A stretch of DNA of 40,979 nt from an uncultured Bacteroidales bacterium (GTDB lineage: Bacteria > Bacteroidota > Bacteroidia > Bacteroidales > Bacteroidaceae): positions 1 through 40,979 of the forward strand of contig CACYXI010000019.1 of assembly GCA_902778265.1 (NCBI GenBank), in the 5' to 3' direction. The position numbers and the translations under genes are program-made. Below the pieces are notes generated by a model. That model did no database searches and was not told the origin of the DNA. It saw nothing but the letters and a program-made list of their open reading frames with translations. How positions within the stretch are numbered: the stretch's first letter is position 1; each line of letters starts with the position of its first letter. Shown one piece after another: positions 17,003-24,826 of this stretch.

Positions 17003-17131
17003 ATGACAAAGAAAATGATTCTGCTGAATGCCAGCCCGCGCAAGAACAAGAACACGGCGCATGTGCAAAGTGTCCGCGACAACCAGTGGCCGAAGGACTT
17101 GCAGGCTGCGTATGAGTTGGCAAGCGACTGA
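17003..17131 (+). pseudogene. Collapsed NAD(P)H-dependent flavodoxin-like reductase remnant
   Basis: A 42-codon frame that joins a typical flavodoxin-like oxidoreductase N-terminus (MILLNASPRKNKNTAHV, the FMN phosphate loop) directly to what looks like the C-terminal end of such a protein (QWPKDLQAAYELASD). A full protein would be about 180-200 residues, so most of the middle is deleted. The junction falls near residue 22. It still has its start, frame and a plausible box TATCTTTA upstream, and may be translated, but it cannot bind flavin. Confidence 0.65.
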
Positions 17132-17154
17132 TAGAACAATCGGAATGATAGAAT

Positions 17155-17859
17155 ATGTACAGCTTAAAATATAAAGTAACGACAAGCACCTGCGACAGCG
17201 AGGGACGGCTGAAACTGTATTCGTCTCTCCAGATGATGCAGGACTGTTCAGAGATGTGGATTGACTCAGAGTCAGGTGTGAAGCAGTATTTCGCAGAGCA
17301 GAATATGGCTCAGCTGCTGGCATCCCGTCAAGTAGAGGTCATCCGAGTGCCGGAATACAAAGAGGAACTGACGGTGACATCGACCGTCTATGGCATGAAG
17401 CCGATGTTTGGTTTCCGCAATACCTTCATCTATGATGCGGAAGGAAAACCTTGCTATAGAACATGGAGCATGGGGGCCTTTGTGGATAAGGAGAACGGAA
17501 AACTAAAACGTGTGGATGATGCTACCATTGCCTCGATGACGTTGGAGCCGCAGTTGGAGATGAACTACAAAGACCGCCGTATCATTTTGCCTAAAGAAAG
17601 TGGAACGACGCTTGATCCCATTAAAGTGCTTCGTGCCGACATCGACTATAACAAGCACCTGAACAACGCCAACTACATCCGCATGGCGATGGAACTGTTG
17701 CCAGAAAACTTCGAGGTAAAAGGCCTGAGGGTAGAATATCGTGTGCCAGCCAAGTTGGGCGATATGCTTATTCCGACTCTCTACCAGATAGACGGAGGCA
17801 TTATCATATCACTGGCTATTGGCAATGAGGTTAGCGCCATCATTGAGTTCACAGTATAA
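17155..17859 (+). CDS. Acyl-ACP thioesterase
   Basis: 234 residues with two tandem hot-dog folds: the first starts MYSLKYKVTTSTCDSEGRLKLYSSLQMMQD, the second contains RADIDYNKHLNNANYIRMAMELL, the HNxHxNN-like element of the family in which Asn and His are catalytic. It releases fatty acids from acyl carrier protein, which in Bacteroidales adjusts free fatty acid and lipid supply. Length normal and frame intact. It starts 23 bases after the flavodoxin remnant. Confidence 0.9.
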   Translation: MYSLKYKVTTSTCDSEGRLKLYSSLQMMQDCSEMWIDSESGVKQYFAEQNMAQLLASRQVEVIRVPEYKEELTVTSTVYGMKPMFGFRNTFIYDAEGKPCYRTWSMGAFVDKENGKLKRVDDATIASMTLEPQLEMNYKDRRIILPKESGTTLDPIKVLRADIDYNKHLNNANYIRMAMELLPENFEVKGLRVEYRVPAKLGDMLIPTLYQIDGGIIISLAIGNEVSAIIEFTV

Positions 17860-17939
17860 CATAACATCTTTATAGAGTCAAAGCCCCGACCTGCATTGAT
17901 TACAAGCCGTGGCTTCTTTTGGGATTGTATGTAGAATGG

Positions 17940-18329
17940 CTATGCCATGAAGTGCTTGATATGGCGGGCTGATGTTACTTTGGCATCGTAGATAACTGTC
18001 ACTTCGCGGGTACGTGGATTCCACTTGGTGTCCATTACGCCCTTCATGTTTTCCACCTTGGCAACCACCTTGCGATGGGAGTCGTGACGGCTCACCCTGA
18101 ATGTGCAGGTTTTCACGTCAGGACGATAAGCATGCTTATGAGCATCAAAGTGAGACGTTCTTTTATCCACATTGTCGAAATGGGAAGCCTTCTTATCGTT
18201 TGTCACTACCACAACAGTTGTCTTCTTGTCGTTTCTATCGTTGTGATGCTTATTACCGGCCATTGCTGGCATTGTTGTTGTGATGGCCATCATCATCATG
18301 GCTGCGATCACCTTATTCATTGTCTTCAT
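17940..18329 (-). CDS. Secreted His-rich protein with HMA-like domain
   Basis: 129 residues: signal peptide (MKTMNKVIAAMMMMAITTTMPAMA), a linker rich in His, Asp and Lys (about 25-70), then a C-terminal beta-alpha-beta-beta-alpha-beta module (about 74-129: KTCTFRVSRHDSHRKVVAKVE, GVMDTKWNPRTREVTVIYD) that looks like a heavy-metal-associated domain. The CxxC metal site is absent; only one Cys remains, so any metal binding would use the His residues. Likely periplasmic. Exact role unknown. Confidence 0.75.
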   Translation of the reverse strand: MKTMNKVIAAMMMMAITTTMPAMAGNKHHNDRNDKKTTVVVVTNDKKASHFDNVDKRTSHFDAHKHAYRPDVKTCTFRVSRHDSHRKVVAKVENMKGVMDTKWNPRTREVTVIYDAKVTSARHIKHFMA

Positions 18330-18485
18330 AATCTTCTTCTTTTAATAGTTCAACTTTTGTTCTGTGCCCAGACTCCTATGTTCTGAATTACAGTGCAAAG
18401 ATCGGTACTTTTGGTGAACTATCAAAAGGATTATTCCTAATTGGAAACGGGAATCGCCTATTCTTGCGTAGGGGATTTCCATTTA

Positions 18486-19574
18486 TCATGCCTCTGGCCA
18501 CGGCTCAAATTCCAGTTCCAGCTCTACCCAAGGCTGCTGCTCCTGAGCAGTGGTGTTCTTCTGATTTGATACTCCCAAGCCTAACAGACGGATAGGGTGG
18601 GAGTGAAACTCCACGCCCAGCATCAGCTGTTTCGCCAAAGGCAAGATCTCGTCCTTGGTTCGGAGAATATGGTCAACAGTGATGCTGCGGGTAATCTGCT
18701 GGAAGTCCAGGAACTATACTTTCAGTGTCAGTGTGCGCCCCTCGAAATCATTCTTCTCGAAACGCCTGACCAGCTCCAGCACCGTGTGGTACAAGTGGAT
18801 GGTGACAGCCGAGTTCTCGCTAATGTCCGACTCAAACGTCTGCTCACAGCTGACGGACTTGCGCTCCCACTCAGAAATGACAGGCCGGTTATCAATCCCT
18901 CGCGAGAAGTCATAGAACACCTGGCCCATCTTACCAAACTCCTGCGTCAGTCGGGTGAGTGACATATTCCTCAGATCCAGTCCCGTGAAGATACCCATAC
19001 GATGCATCTTCTCTGCCGTCTTCTGACCGACACCCCAGATTTTCTCCACCTTCAGTTGGGCGATGAAGTCCAAGGCTCTGTCCGGGTGAATCACCGTCAA
19101 ACCGTCGGGCTTGCGCCAGTCAGAGGCAATCTTTGCCAGGAACTTGCAATAGCTGACACCTGCTGATGCCGTCAGTCCCGTCGTCTCGCGAATGCGCTGT
19201 TTGATTTCACGGGCTATGTCAACGCCCAGTTCGATACCTTTCTTATTCTCTGTGACATCGAGGAAAGCTTCATCGAGCGAGATTGGCTCAATCAAATCGG
19301 TATAGTCATGGAAGATTTCGTGCAACTGAGCCGACACCTCTTTATACAGCTGGAAGTGTGGCTCCACGATAATCAGTTGCGGACAAAGACGCTTGGCCAC
19401 CTGAATGGACTGTGCCGAATGCACTCCGAACCGTCGGGCCTCGTAGCTGGCTGTTGCCACCACACCACGTTCGGCATCATGGCCAACCGCTATCGGCTTA
19501 CCCTTCAGTTCCGGATTGTCTCGCTGCTCCACAGCGGCAAAGAACTGGTCCATATCAATATGGATGACTTTCAT
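18486..19574 (-). pseudogene. dinB: DNA polymerase IV interrupted by an in-frame amber codon
   Basis: Y-family translesion polymerase. The N-terminal part is intact: MKVIHIDMDQFFAAVEQRD (first Asp), ASYEARRFGVHSAQS, and SLDEAFLDVT with the catalytic Asp-Glu. At 18714-18716 the frame hits TAG after TLTLKV. The same frame then continues for 74 more codons with clear family sequence (FLDFQQITRSITVDHILRTK, then PIRLLGLGVSN) to TGA at 18486-18488. A Lys codon (AAG) to TAG change is the simplest cause. Without suppression the protein stops at 286 residues, inside the little-finger domain, and loses its C-terminal clamp-binding tail. TAG ends other genes here, so genome-wide recoding is unlikely. 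Confidence 0.85.
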
Positions 19575-19678
19575 TCCTACAACCAGACATCATTCACAAT
19601 AGTTCCATATTAAACCTTTACGGCTCAAACATACGATTAATAGTTTAATCTGAAGCCATTAGTCAGAGGGATTAAATA

Positions 19679-20029
19679 CTAAATCCCCATGGCCTTAACG
19701 AGCTTGTCTAATTCTGGGTTCTCTTCGGGCGATGTTACATTAAGTGCTCCATCGTCTGGAGCCTCGAAGGTCACGCTGGGAGCAGCCCCTGCATTATTGG
19801 CTTCTTCTAAGAATTCTTTGATTTCTGTCTCATTCTTGCCATTCATAATCAGTGCTGCCAGAATGCACGACATGATATCGGTTCTGAGCCCTTTGTCCTT
19901 CATATCCTGAAGTTGCTCCTTCGTGAGCGTAAACGACACATTATAGTTTTCGACGGCCATATTACCGCCAATCTCATTGGCCAAATCTGCCAACTGTACC
20001 TCGTATGGATCTTGTTTCTTATTCTTCAT
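19679..20029 (-). CDS. Hypothetical protein with acidic C-terminus
   Basis: 116 residues from the start at 20029 (MKNKKQDPYEVQLADL); a longer start at 20047 is possible but would be almost leaderless relative to the -7 box at 20056-20063. Helical, soluble, with LTKEQLQDMKDKGLRTDIMSC in the middle and an acidic tail (EAPDDGALNVTSPEENPELDKL). No family recognised. No signal peptide, so cytoplasmic. Confidence 0.65.
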   Translation of the reverse strand: MKNKKQDPYEVQLADLANEIGGNMAVENYNVSFTLTKEQLQDMKDKGLRTDIMSCILAALIMNGKNETEIKEFLEEANNAGAAPSVTFEAPDDGALNVTSPEENPELDKLVKAMGI

Positions 20030-20055
20030 ATCAACTTCATATATCAAATCGAGGG

Positions 20056-20063
20056 CAAAGGTA
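20056..20063 (-). promoter_or_regulatory. -7 box for the gene at 19679-20029
   Basis: TACCTTTG on the minus strand. No clear -33 TTTG at the expected distance. Confidence 0.5.
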
Positions 20064-20159
20064 CGAAAAATACATCACTTATCAGTTACCAGTCATCAAG
20101 AGAACGAAGGTTTTTATGCTAAATTAGTTAAATCACGCATTTTTCCGCTAAATATTCAC

Positions 20160-20167
20160 TATCTTTG
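20160..20167 (+). promoter_or_regulatory. -7 box for the 20212-22418 operon
   Basis: TATCTTTG, 44 bases ahead of the first small gene; the -33 region is weak. Confidence 0.5.
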
Positions 20168-20211
20168 CACTCTGATTTTATAGTAACAGACAATAGTAAG
20201 ATACGAGATAT

Positions 20212-20340
20212 ATGAAACAAGAATATGCCAGGGTATCCGTTGAAATGCCCGAAAACGATACAAAGAAGACTCTCCATCATGAGCTGACATACGAGATTGA
20301 GAACCCCGATATCAAGGACGAATACACTGTGAAATTCTGA
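20212..20340 (+). CDS. Small protein, 42 residues, first gene of the TPR operon
   Basis: Starts MKQEYARVSVEMPENDTKK and ends DIKDEYTVKF. It follows a good -7 box, and its stop is 9 bases before the start of the next gene. The alternating charged and hydrophobic pattern looks like a short beta-rich protein. No family recognised. Confidence 0.55.
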   Translation: MKQEYARVSVEMPENDTKKTLHHELTYEIENPDIKDEYTVKF

Positions 20341-20349
20341 TGACCTGCC

Positions 20350-21156
20350 ATGACGGATGACGAAAGCAAGAAGATACGGGTAGAACTTGACCACGAGCAA
20401 AAGGTGATTCGCCTTGGCTGCTGGTTCTATGACCTCAAAGGAGTGCTGATAGCAGAAGCCACCGAAGAGGACAAGAAGAAATACTACTGCGACAGGTTTA
20501 TGACCTATCCCATCGTTGATGATGACTGGGCTGTCCGTGAAGACGATTGCCTGAAAGATGGCATTGCTGCACTGACTATCGGCAAGAAAGGTGATACTAT
20601 ACCCCTGATTAAGCTCAGCGAGGTTCTCGACCTTAACGTAGATGAACGTAGCGGTGACTATTCTGACATTCTCATCGATGTTGAACGTCATGGCATCACC
20701 GTTTCCAATCGTCAGGAAGATAACCCGCAGGAAGAACTACCCGAGACGATCACGCTTGAAATAGATAGAATGAAGAATCCGGAAACCTTTCGCGTATATT
20801 CTGAGTGGAAAGGGTATTACATCCCTCACAGGTACTGCCATGTCGGAAAAGACGGCAAGTTGTATGATGGTACAGAGGTGAAGGAGAACGAGACAAAAGG
20901 CCCGTATTCAAGCATGGTCTATCAGCTTGCAAATGATGTCAAAGGTCTCTCTTGGTTCTTCAACAATCAACGTCTGAAGGTTCGGTGCCTGGCTGCCAGG
21001 TCCTATGACGAGGACGAGACCGAGACCGACAGGCGCATACCTGACGACTGGCATCAGGCCGTTAAGACGCTGGAGGATGATGTTAACAGCGAGGTACAGC
21101 GAATGCGGGATGAATATCCTGATGACTATTTCCATTCTAAACGCCCCATCGTATAA
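20350..21156 (+). CDS. Hypothetical protein, operon partner of TPR protein
   Basis: 268 residues, very acidic, no signal peptide. The first third (KKIRVELDHEQKVIRLGCWF, then RFMTYPIVDDDWAVRED) looks beta-rich; the C-terminal third is helical (DDWHQAVKTLEDDVNSEVQR). Not recognised. It ends 2 bases before the start of the TPR gene, so the two products are very probably made together and may interact. Confidence 0.7.
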   Translation: MTDDESKKIRVELDHEQKVIRLGCWFYDLKGVLIAEATEEDKKKYYCDRFMTYPIVDDDWAVREDDCLKDGIAALTIGKKGDTIPLIKLSEVLDLNVDERSGDYSDILIDVERHGITVSNRQEDNPQEELPETITLEIDRMKNPETFRVYSEWKGYYIPHRYCHVGKDGKLYDGTEVKENETKGPYSSMVYQLANDVKGLSWFFNNQRLKVRCLAARSYDEDETETDRRIPDDWHQAVKTLEDDVNSEVQRMRDEYPDDYFHSKRPIV

Positions 21157-21158
21157 GT

Positions 21159-22418
21159 ATGCCTGAGATTAAGAAAGAAACAATGGAGAACTTCCTTCAG
21201 TTGGCGCGTGATGCCGTTCAGCAGAAGGACTATGACACTGCCACCGACCATCTGATCTCTGTCCTCCAGTTCGACAGCAGTAACAGTGAGGCTTTCGGTA
21301 TCATGGGCGACATGGCATTCTCAAAGAAGGACCTCAATACAGCCGAGGGCTACTATCTCCGACGACTCGAACTAACTCCTGAGAGCTACGAGGCCCACAA
21401 GGATATGGGACGTTTGTATCTGGAGCGTTGCGAATACGACAGTGCTATTGAGGAATTCAAAACAGCCTTGGAATGCGATAAAGATCATGGCGACCCCTAT
21501 CTGTATATAGCCTCCATCTATTACAATCTCGGACGATACGATGAAGCATACGAATGGCTTTACCGTCAGGTATTTGAACTTAAAGCCGAACAGCCCCAGT
21601 CCGATAGGGATATGTACAACCAGGCGTACTATGGTGTTTCCTACGCCATCAGGCAGAACAAGTCCATCGACGAACTCGATGACCTCATTGGCCAGATGGA
21701 ATCTAAGTACAATGTTACCATCACGACACAGCTCGTCGTTAATCCCGATGCGCCGCTGATGCCGTTCCGCAAAACAGGCGAACGGAGTTATGAAATCGAC
21801 TACGACCTCGACTCTGGCGACAAGTTCTATGAAGTCCTGAGTTCATTGCTACTGCTGGACAACCATCTTGGAGGAGAGCACTTCGACTTCCACCATTTCC
21901 TGATGCCTACGGAAGAGGGGAGAGAACAGTTTGAAGCCATGACAAGAAACACCATGGATGCAGACTCTACGCTTTCTATGGCCGATTTGCTCAACTATCT
22001 GGTGGTGGACATCCGAACTAGTCTGATTCGCATTTATACCGATGAAGTCATGCACATCACCCCGGAGTTTAAGAAATACCGCCCCGTGCAATGGCTCGGA
22101 ATGGGTAATGCCATCGCTCAATCCTATGGCTATATCACGAAGCTGGAGCGTATTCATGCACCCCGATGGGTTGTCTACACCCACAAAGTGCTGTTGTACC
22201 TGAAGTCGGTACAGCTCTTTGAATATTTCAAGGCCTGCGACAAGAGAATAGATTTCACATCCCAACTCGTTGAACACAAGATGGGATGCGCCATCTATAA
22301 TGAGCATATCAATATGAAGAATCAGGCAAAGCGCCGTGACTGGATGGCATTCTACAAGTCGTTTGTCAATCAGATCTGCCCCGTTCTCCGCTATTACGTG
22401 AAGCTTGAGGAGATATAG
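21159..22418 (+). CDS. TPR-repeat protein
   Basis: 419 residues. The N-terminal 150 contain about four tetratricopeptide repeats (FLQLARDAVQQKDYDTATDHL; AFGIMGDMAFSKKDLNTAEG; AHKDMGRLYLERCEYDSAIE; PYLYIASIYYNLGRYDEAYE), a protein-binding scaffold. The C-terminal 270 residues are a separate helical domain I cannot name. Cytoplasmic by lack of signal. Third gene of the small operon; terminated by an 18-base-pair hairpin that begins at its stop codon. Confidence 0.85.
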   Translation: MPEIKKETMENFLQLARDAVQQKDYDTATDHLISVLQFDSSNSEAFGIMGDMAFSKKDLNTAEGYYLRRLELTPESYEAHKDMGRLYLERCEYDSAIEEFKTALECDKDHGDPYLYIASIYYNLGRYDEAYEWLYRQVFELKAEQPQSDRDMYNQAYYGVSYAIRQNKSIDELDDLIGQMESKYNVTITTQLVVNPDAPLMPFRKTGERSYEIDYDLDSGDKFYEVLSSLLLLDNHLGGEHFDFHHFLMPTEEGREQFEAMTRNTMDADSTLSMADLLNYLVVDIRTSLIRIYTDEVMHITPEFKKYRPVQWLGMGNAIAQSYGYITKLERIHAPRWVVYTHKVLLYLKSVQLFEYFKACDKRIDFTSQLVEHKMGCAIYNEHINMKNQAKRRDWMAFYKSFVNQICPVLRYYVKLEEI

Positions 22419-22461
22419 AATTGAGATTGCCTTCGCGCCATGTCGAAGGCAATCTCAATTC
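22418..22461. terminator. Bidirectional terminator between convergent genes
   Basis: GAATTGAGATTGCCTTCG (22418-22435), 8-base loop, exact complement at 22444-22461: an 18-base perfect stem between the TPR gene and the GNAT gene, touching both stop codons. Confidence 0.85.
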
Positions 22462-23099
22462 TAGTTAGCCAGCAGCATCTTTTTCACGCTCCAACTTCGC
22501 ATCGTCTTCCCGTTATAAGTAAACTCCCGCTCATCGAACACCTCATAACCGCATCTTTTATAAAAAGCGATGTTTTTATCTGAGTTCGTGAAGAGCACAA
22601 GTTCCCTGCCGCCTTGTGTCCGGATGTAATCCTCAATGTAGGCAATGAACTGCTTTCCGATGCCGATGCCATGTGCTGACGGATCAACCGTGATTGAACT
22701 TAGATACCAGATTTCTGTTCCCGTAGCCTGATATTCGTGGCAAGGCTTGCCTGCTGCTGCATCCATTGCCAGCCAGTCATCCAGCCGCTGTCTGTTGACT
22801 CCACGATATACCAAAGGCCAGCCATGTATCAGATACTGAAAGTCTGACGGCTTTTTGTAATCCGGCGCATTGATTTGAGCCACAGCCACCAGTTCACCAT
22901 TCATCTTAACCACCAGATAGTGCGTCCTTTTGAAGTTTGTCAGATACTCCCGATGGACAACGCCTCCGAGTACCTTTCTCCGCTCTTCCAAGTCGGGGAA
23001 GTAGTTCGTAAAGTACTCATAGTCCTCGAAAGCCCTGCCCACCAGTCGGACAGCAGCCCTCAGTTCATTTCGTTTCAGTATGTTGAAATCAACAGTCAT
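22461..23099 (-). CDS. GNAT-family N-acetyltransferase
   Basis: 212 residues with the acetyl-CoA binding loop IWYLSSITVDPSAHGIGIGK (the last part is the Q/RxxGxG/A variant) followed by the helix FIAYIEDYIRTQGG and the C-terminal strand-helix ELVLFTNSDKNIAFYKRCGYEVF. The N-terminal half resembles acetyltransferases that modify small molecules or toxins. Substrate unknown. It is separated from the peptidase gene by 17 bases on the same strand. Confidence 0.88.
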   Translation of the reverse strand: MTVDFNILKRNELRAAVRLVGRAFEDYEYFTNYFPDLEERRKVLGGVVHREYLTNFKRTHYLVVKMNGELVAVAQINAPDYKKPSDFQYLIHGWPLVYRGVNRQRLDDWLAMDAAAGKPCHEYQATGTEIWYLSSITVDPSAHGIGIGKQFIAYIEDYIRTQGGRELVLFTNSDKNIAFYKRCGYEVFDEREFTYNGKTMRSWSVKKMLLAN

Positions 23100-23116
23100 T
23101 GTTTTAACTGTTCATA

Positions 23117-23881
23117 TTATTCCTCTATCAACTCAAAATGCTGGAAGTCCTTGCACGATGTCCAGTCACCGCCCCACTCGAAGCCGGCATCAGTGAAGAG
23201 ACGGAAGCAGAGGTCGTCGTGGGTGATCTTATAGGGGAAGTCCCATGTGCGGTCGCAGTAGGCCTCGGCAGTGGCGGGCTGAATGAAGCGGGTGCCATCG
23301 GCACGATCCTTGTAATAGGGGTTATAGAGTGTGTTGATATCAACGGCCAGGCCACGGGCATGCTTCGAGAGCTTGGTTGTACCAGCGATGGCACGATAAC
23401 AGAAGCACGACGAGTTGTTGTCACGCATCTGTGTTTCGTCGTCGGCATCATACACGTCGGGTAGGAGTATCCGCTGGATGGGATACTTCGCATCGAACAG
23501 TTGGCGCAGGATGGCGGCCACACGATCGGCAATCTGCACGTTGACTATCATTTCGCCCACATGCATCTGATTGTCGTAGTCCCAGTGTAGGGCGCGTATA
23601 TGTCGCAGGTCGTCACGCCCAATGTAGGGGTTCTCTTTATAGGTCTTGCCCTGCATGCGTGCCCACACACCATCAGGGATGGGTTCGGCAGCAAAACATT
23701 TATCTATTCCACCGAAAGCTTTCACTGCTTCGGCAGTCACCGTCCGTCCTGCCTGCCAGTTGTTCAAAGCCGAAGTATCAGGTTTGACGGCATTATCACT
23801 ATTGCTACATGACGGCATTATCACAAGACCGCAAGTGACTACAAAGATGGCGGCCAGCATCCAAAGTTTTTTCTGTTTCAT
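23117..23881 (-). CDS. M15-family D-alanyl-D-alanine carboxypeptidase-like lipoprotein
   Basis: 254 residues: lipoprotein signal (cut before Cys25 in IMPSCSNS), then a VanY/M15-type zinc peptidase domain. The zinc motif is SKHARGLAVDIN (His and Asp ligands) and the last His is in DFQHFELIEE; the catalytic region is complete. It would trim peptidoglycan stem peptides in the periplasm. The middle has NNSSCFCYRAIAGTTKLSKH. Downstream on the same strand is the GNAT gene. Confidence 0.88.
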   Translation of the reverse strand: MKQKKLWMLAAIFVVTCGLVIMPSCSNSDNAVKPDTSALNNWQAGRTVTAEAVKAFGGIDKCFAAEPIPDGVWARMQGKTYKENPYIGRDDLRHIRALHWDYDNQMHVGEMIVNVQIADRVAAILRQLFDAKYPIQRILLPDVYDADDETQMRDNNSSCFCYRAIAGTTKLSKHARGLAVDINTLYNPYYKDRADGTRFIQPATAEAYCDRTWDFPYKITHDDLCFRLFTDAGFEWGGDWTSCKDFQHFELIEE

Positions 23882-23931
23882 TTCACATTGAGTATTTCAT
23901 CGAACATAAGTTCATTGTCGAGCCATAGTTA

Positions 23932-24792
23932 TTACGAATAATATTGTTTCATCAGTTTATGTACATAGAAGCCGAAGAAAAACTTCTCGATAAAGTTTGA
24001 CTTCTGGAAGACGTTGCGGAGAATGACGTCGAGGGCAGCGAAGCGTCCGGCCTGGGCATCGAAGGCAGCGTGGTCGTCTTGTCCGGTGTATTCCTTGGCA
24101 AAGGCATCCCAGAAGCGGTGAAACTGTTCCTGGGTCATGTGGAATATATCCTGCACACGCTTCATGGGAGCATAGATGTGGCAGATAAGGAAAAGGTGGC
24201 CGATGTCGAACATAGGGTCGCCATACCCAAAGCGATCCAGATCAATCCAATAGTAATCCGCTCCAGCCTGGATGAGGTTGCCTGTCTGGAAATCACCATG
24301 CACGCAGTGAGTATTCTCAGGGATGGTTTCAATAAAGGCTCGCATCTTCTCTCTGTTCCTTCTACTTACAAAAGTGGCCCTCTCAACGGCCAGTAGTGCC
24401 TGTGCCTTCCTGCTGGGGAAGAATTCAGTGTCGCAAGGCTTAGCGAATAGTTCCTTCCCTTTGTGGCACAAGAGCCGGGCCATCTCTTCGGTGCGCTCTG
24501 GTTCGTCGTGGCAGATGCGTGAGAGGGATTTCTTGCCCTTGATGCGCTGCGAGATGGTGCCGTATGCATCTCCTACCTGTACGATGCGATACATCGCGGG
24601 TACAGGAATTCCGAGACTGGCAACAGCCTTGGAAACATCGTATTCGTGCTTCACGACTTCCCATGTGCTCAAGCGGGCGTTATTCACCTTGAGGATTTCG
24701 TCCGAATCAGCGGATGTAACATAAGTCTTCCCGTTGCCGCCCTCGCCAGTTTGAACATACTCGGTCAAGTCTATCTGTTTGTATGTATCCAT
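23932..24792 (-). CDS. Aminoglycoside-phosphotransferase-like kinase (TIGR02172-like)
   Basis: 286 residues with a small-molecule kinase fold: GNGKTYVTSADSDEILKVN as nucleotide loop and Lys, HGDFQTGNL as catalytic loop and YYWIDLDRFGYGDPMFDIGH as metal-binding Asp motif. It fits the APH superfamily subgroup described from Fibrobacter paralogues and common in gut Bacteroidales. Antibiotic modification is not implied; the substrate is unknown. Confidence 0.85.
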   Translation of the reverse strand: MDTYKQIDLTEYVQTGEGGNGKTYVTSADSDEILKVNNARLSTWEVVKHEYDVSKAVASLGIPVPAMYRIVQVGDAYGTISQRIKGKKSLSRICHDEPERTEEMARLLCHKGKELFAKPCDTEFFPSRKAQALLAVERATFVSRRNREKMRAFIETIPENTHCVHGDFQTGNLIQAGADYYWIDLDRFGYGDPMFDIGHLFLICHIYAPMKRVQDIFHMTQEQFHRFWDAFAKEYTGQDDHAAFDAQAGRFAALDVILRNVFQKSNFIEKFFFGFYVHKLMKQYYS

Positions 24793-24826
24793 TTTTTAGT
24801 TCTCTTATTATTCTTTATAATCTACA

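Noticed and set aside
23932-24792. Aminoglycoside resistance gene
   Set aside because: It fits a broad APH-like kinase subgroup common in gut bacteria; nothing shows antibiotic specificity.
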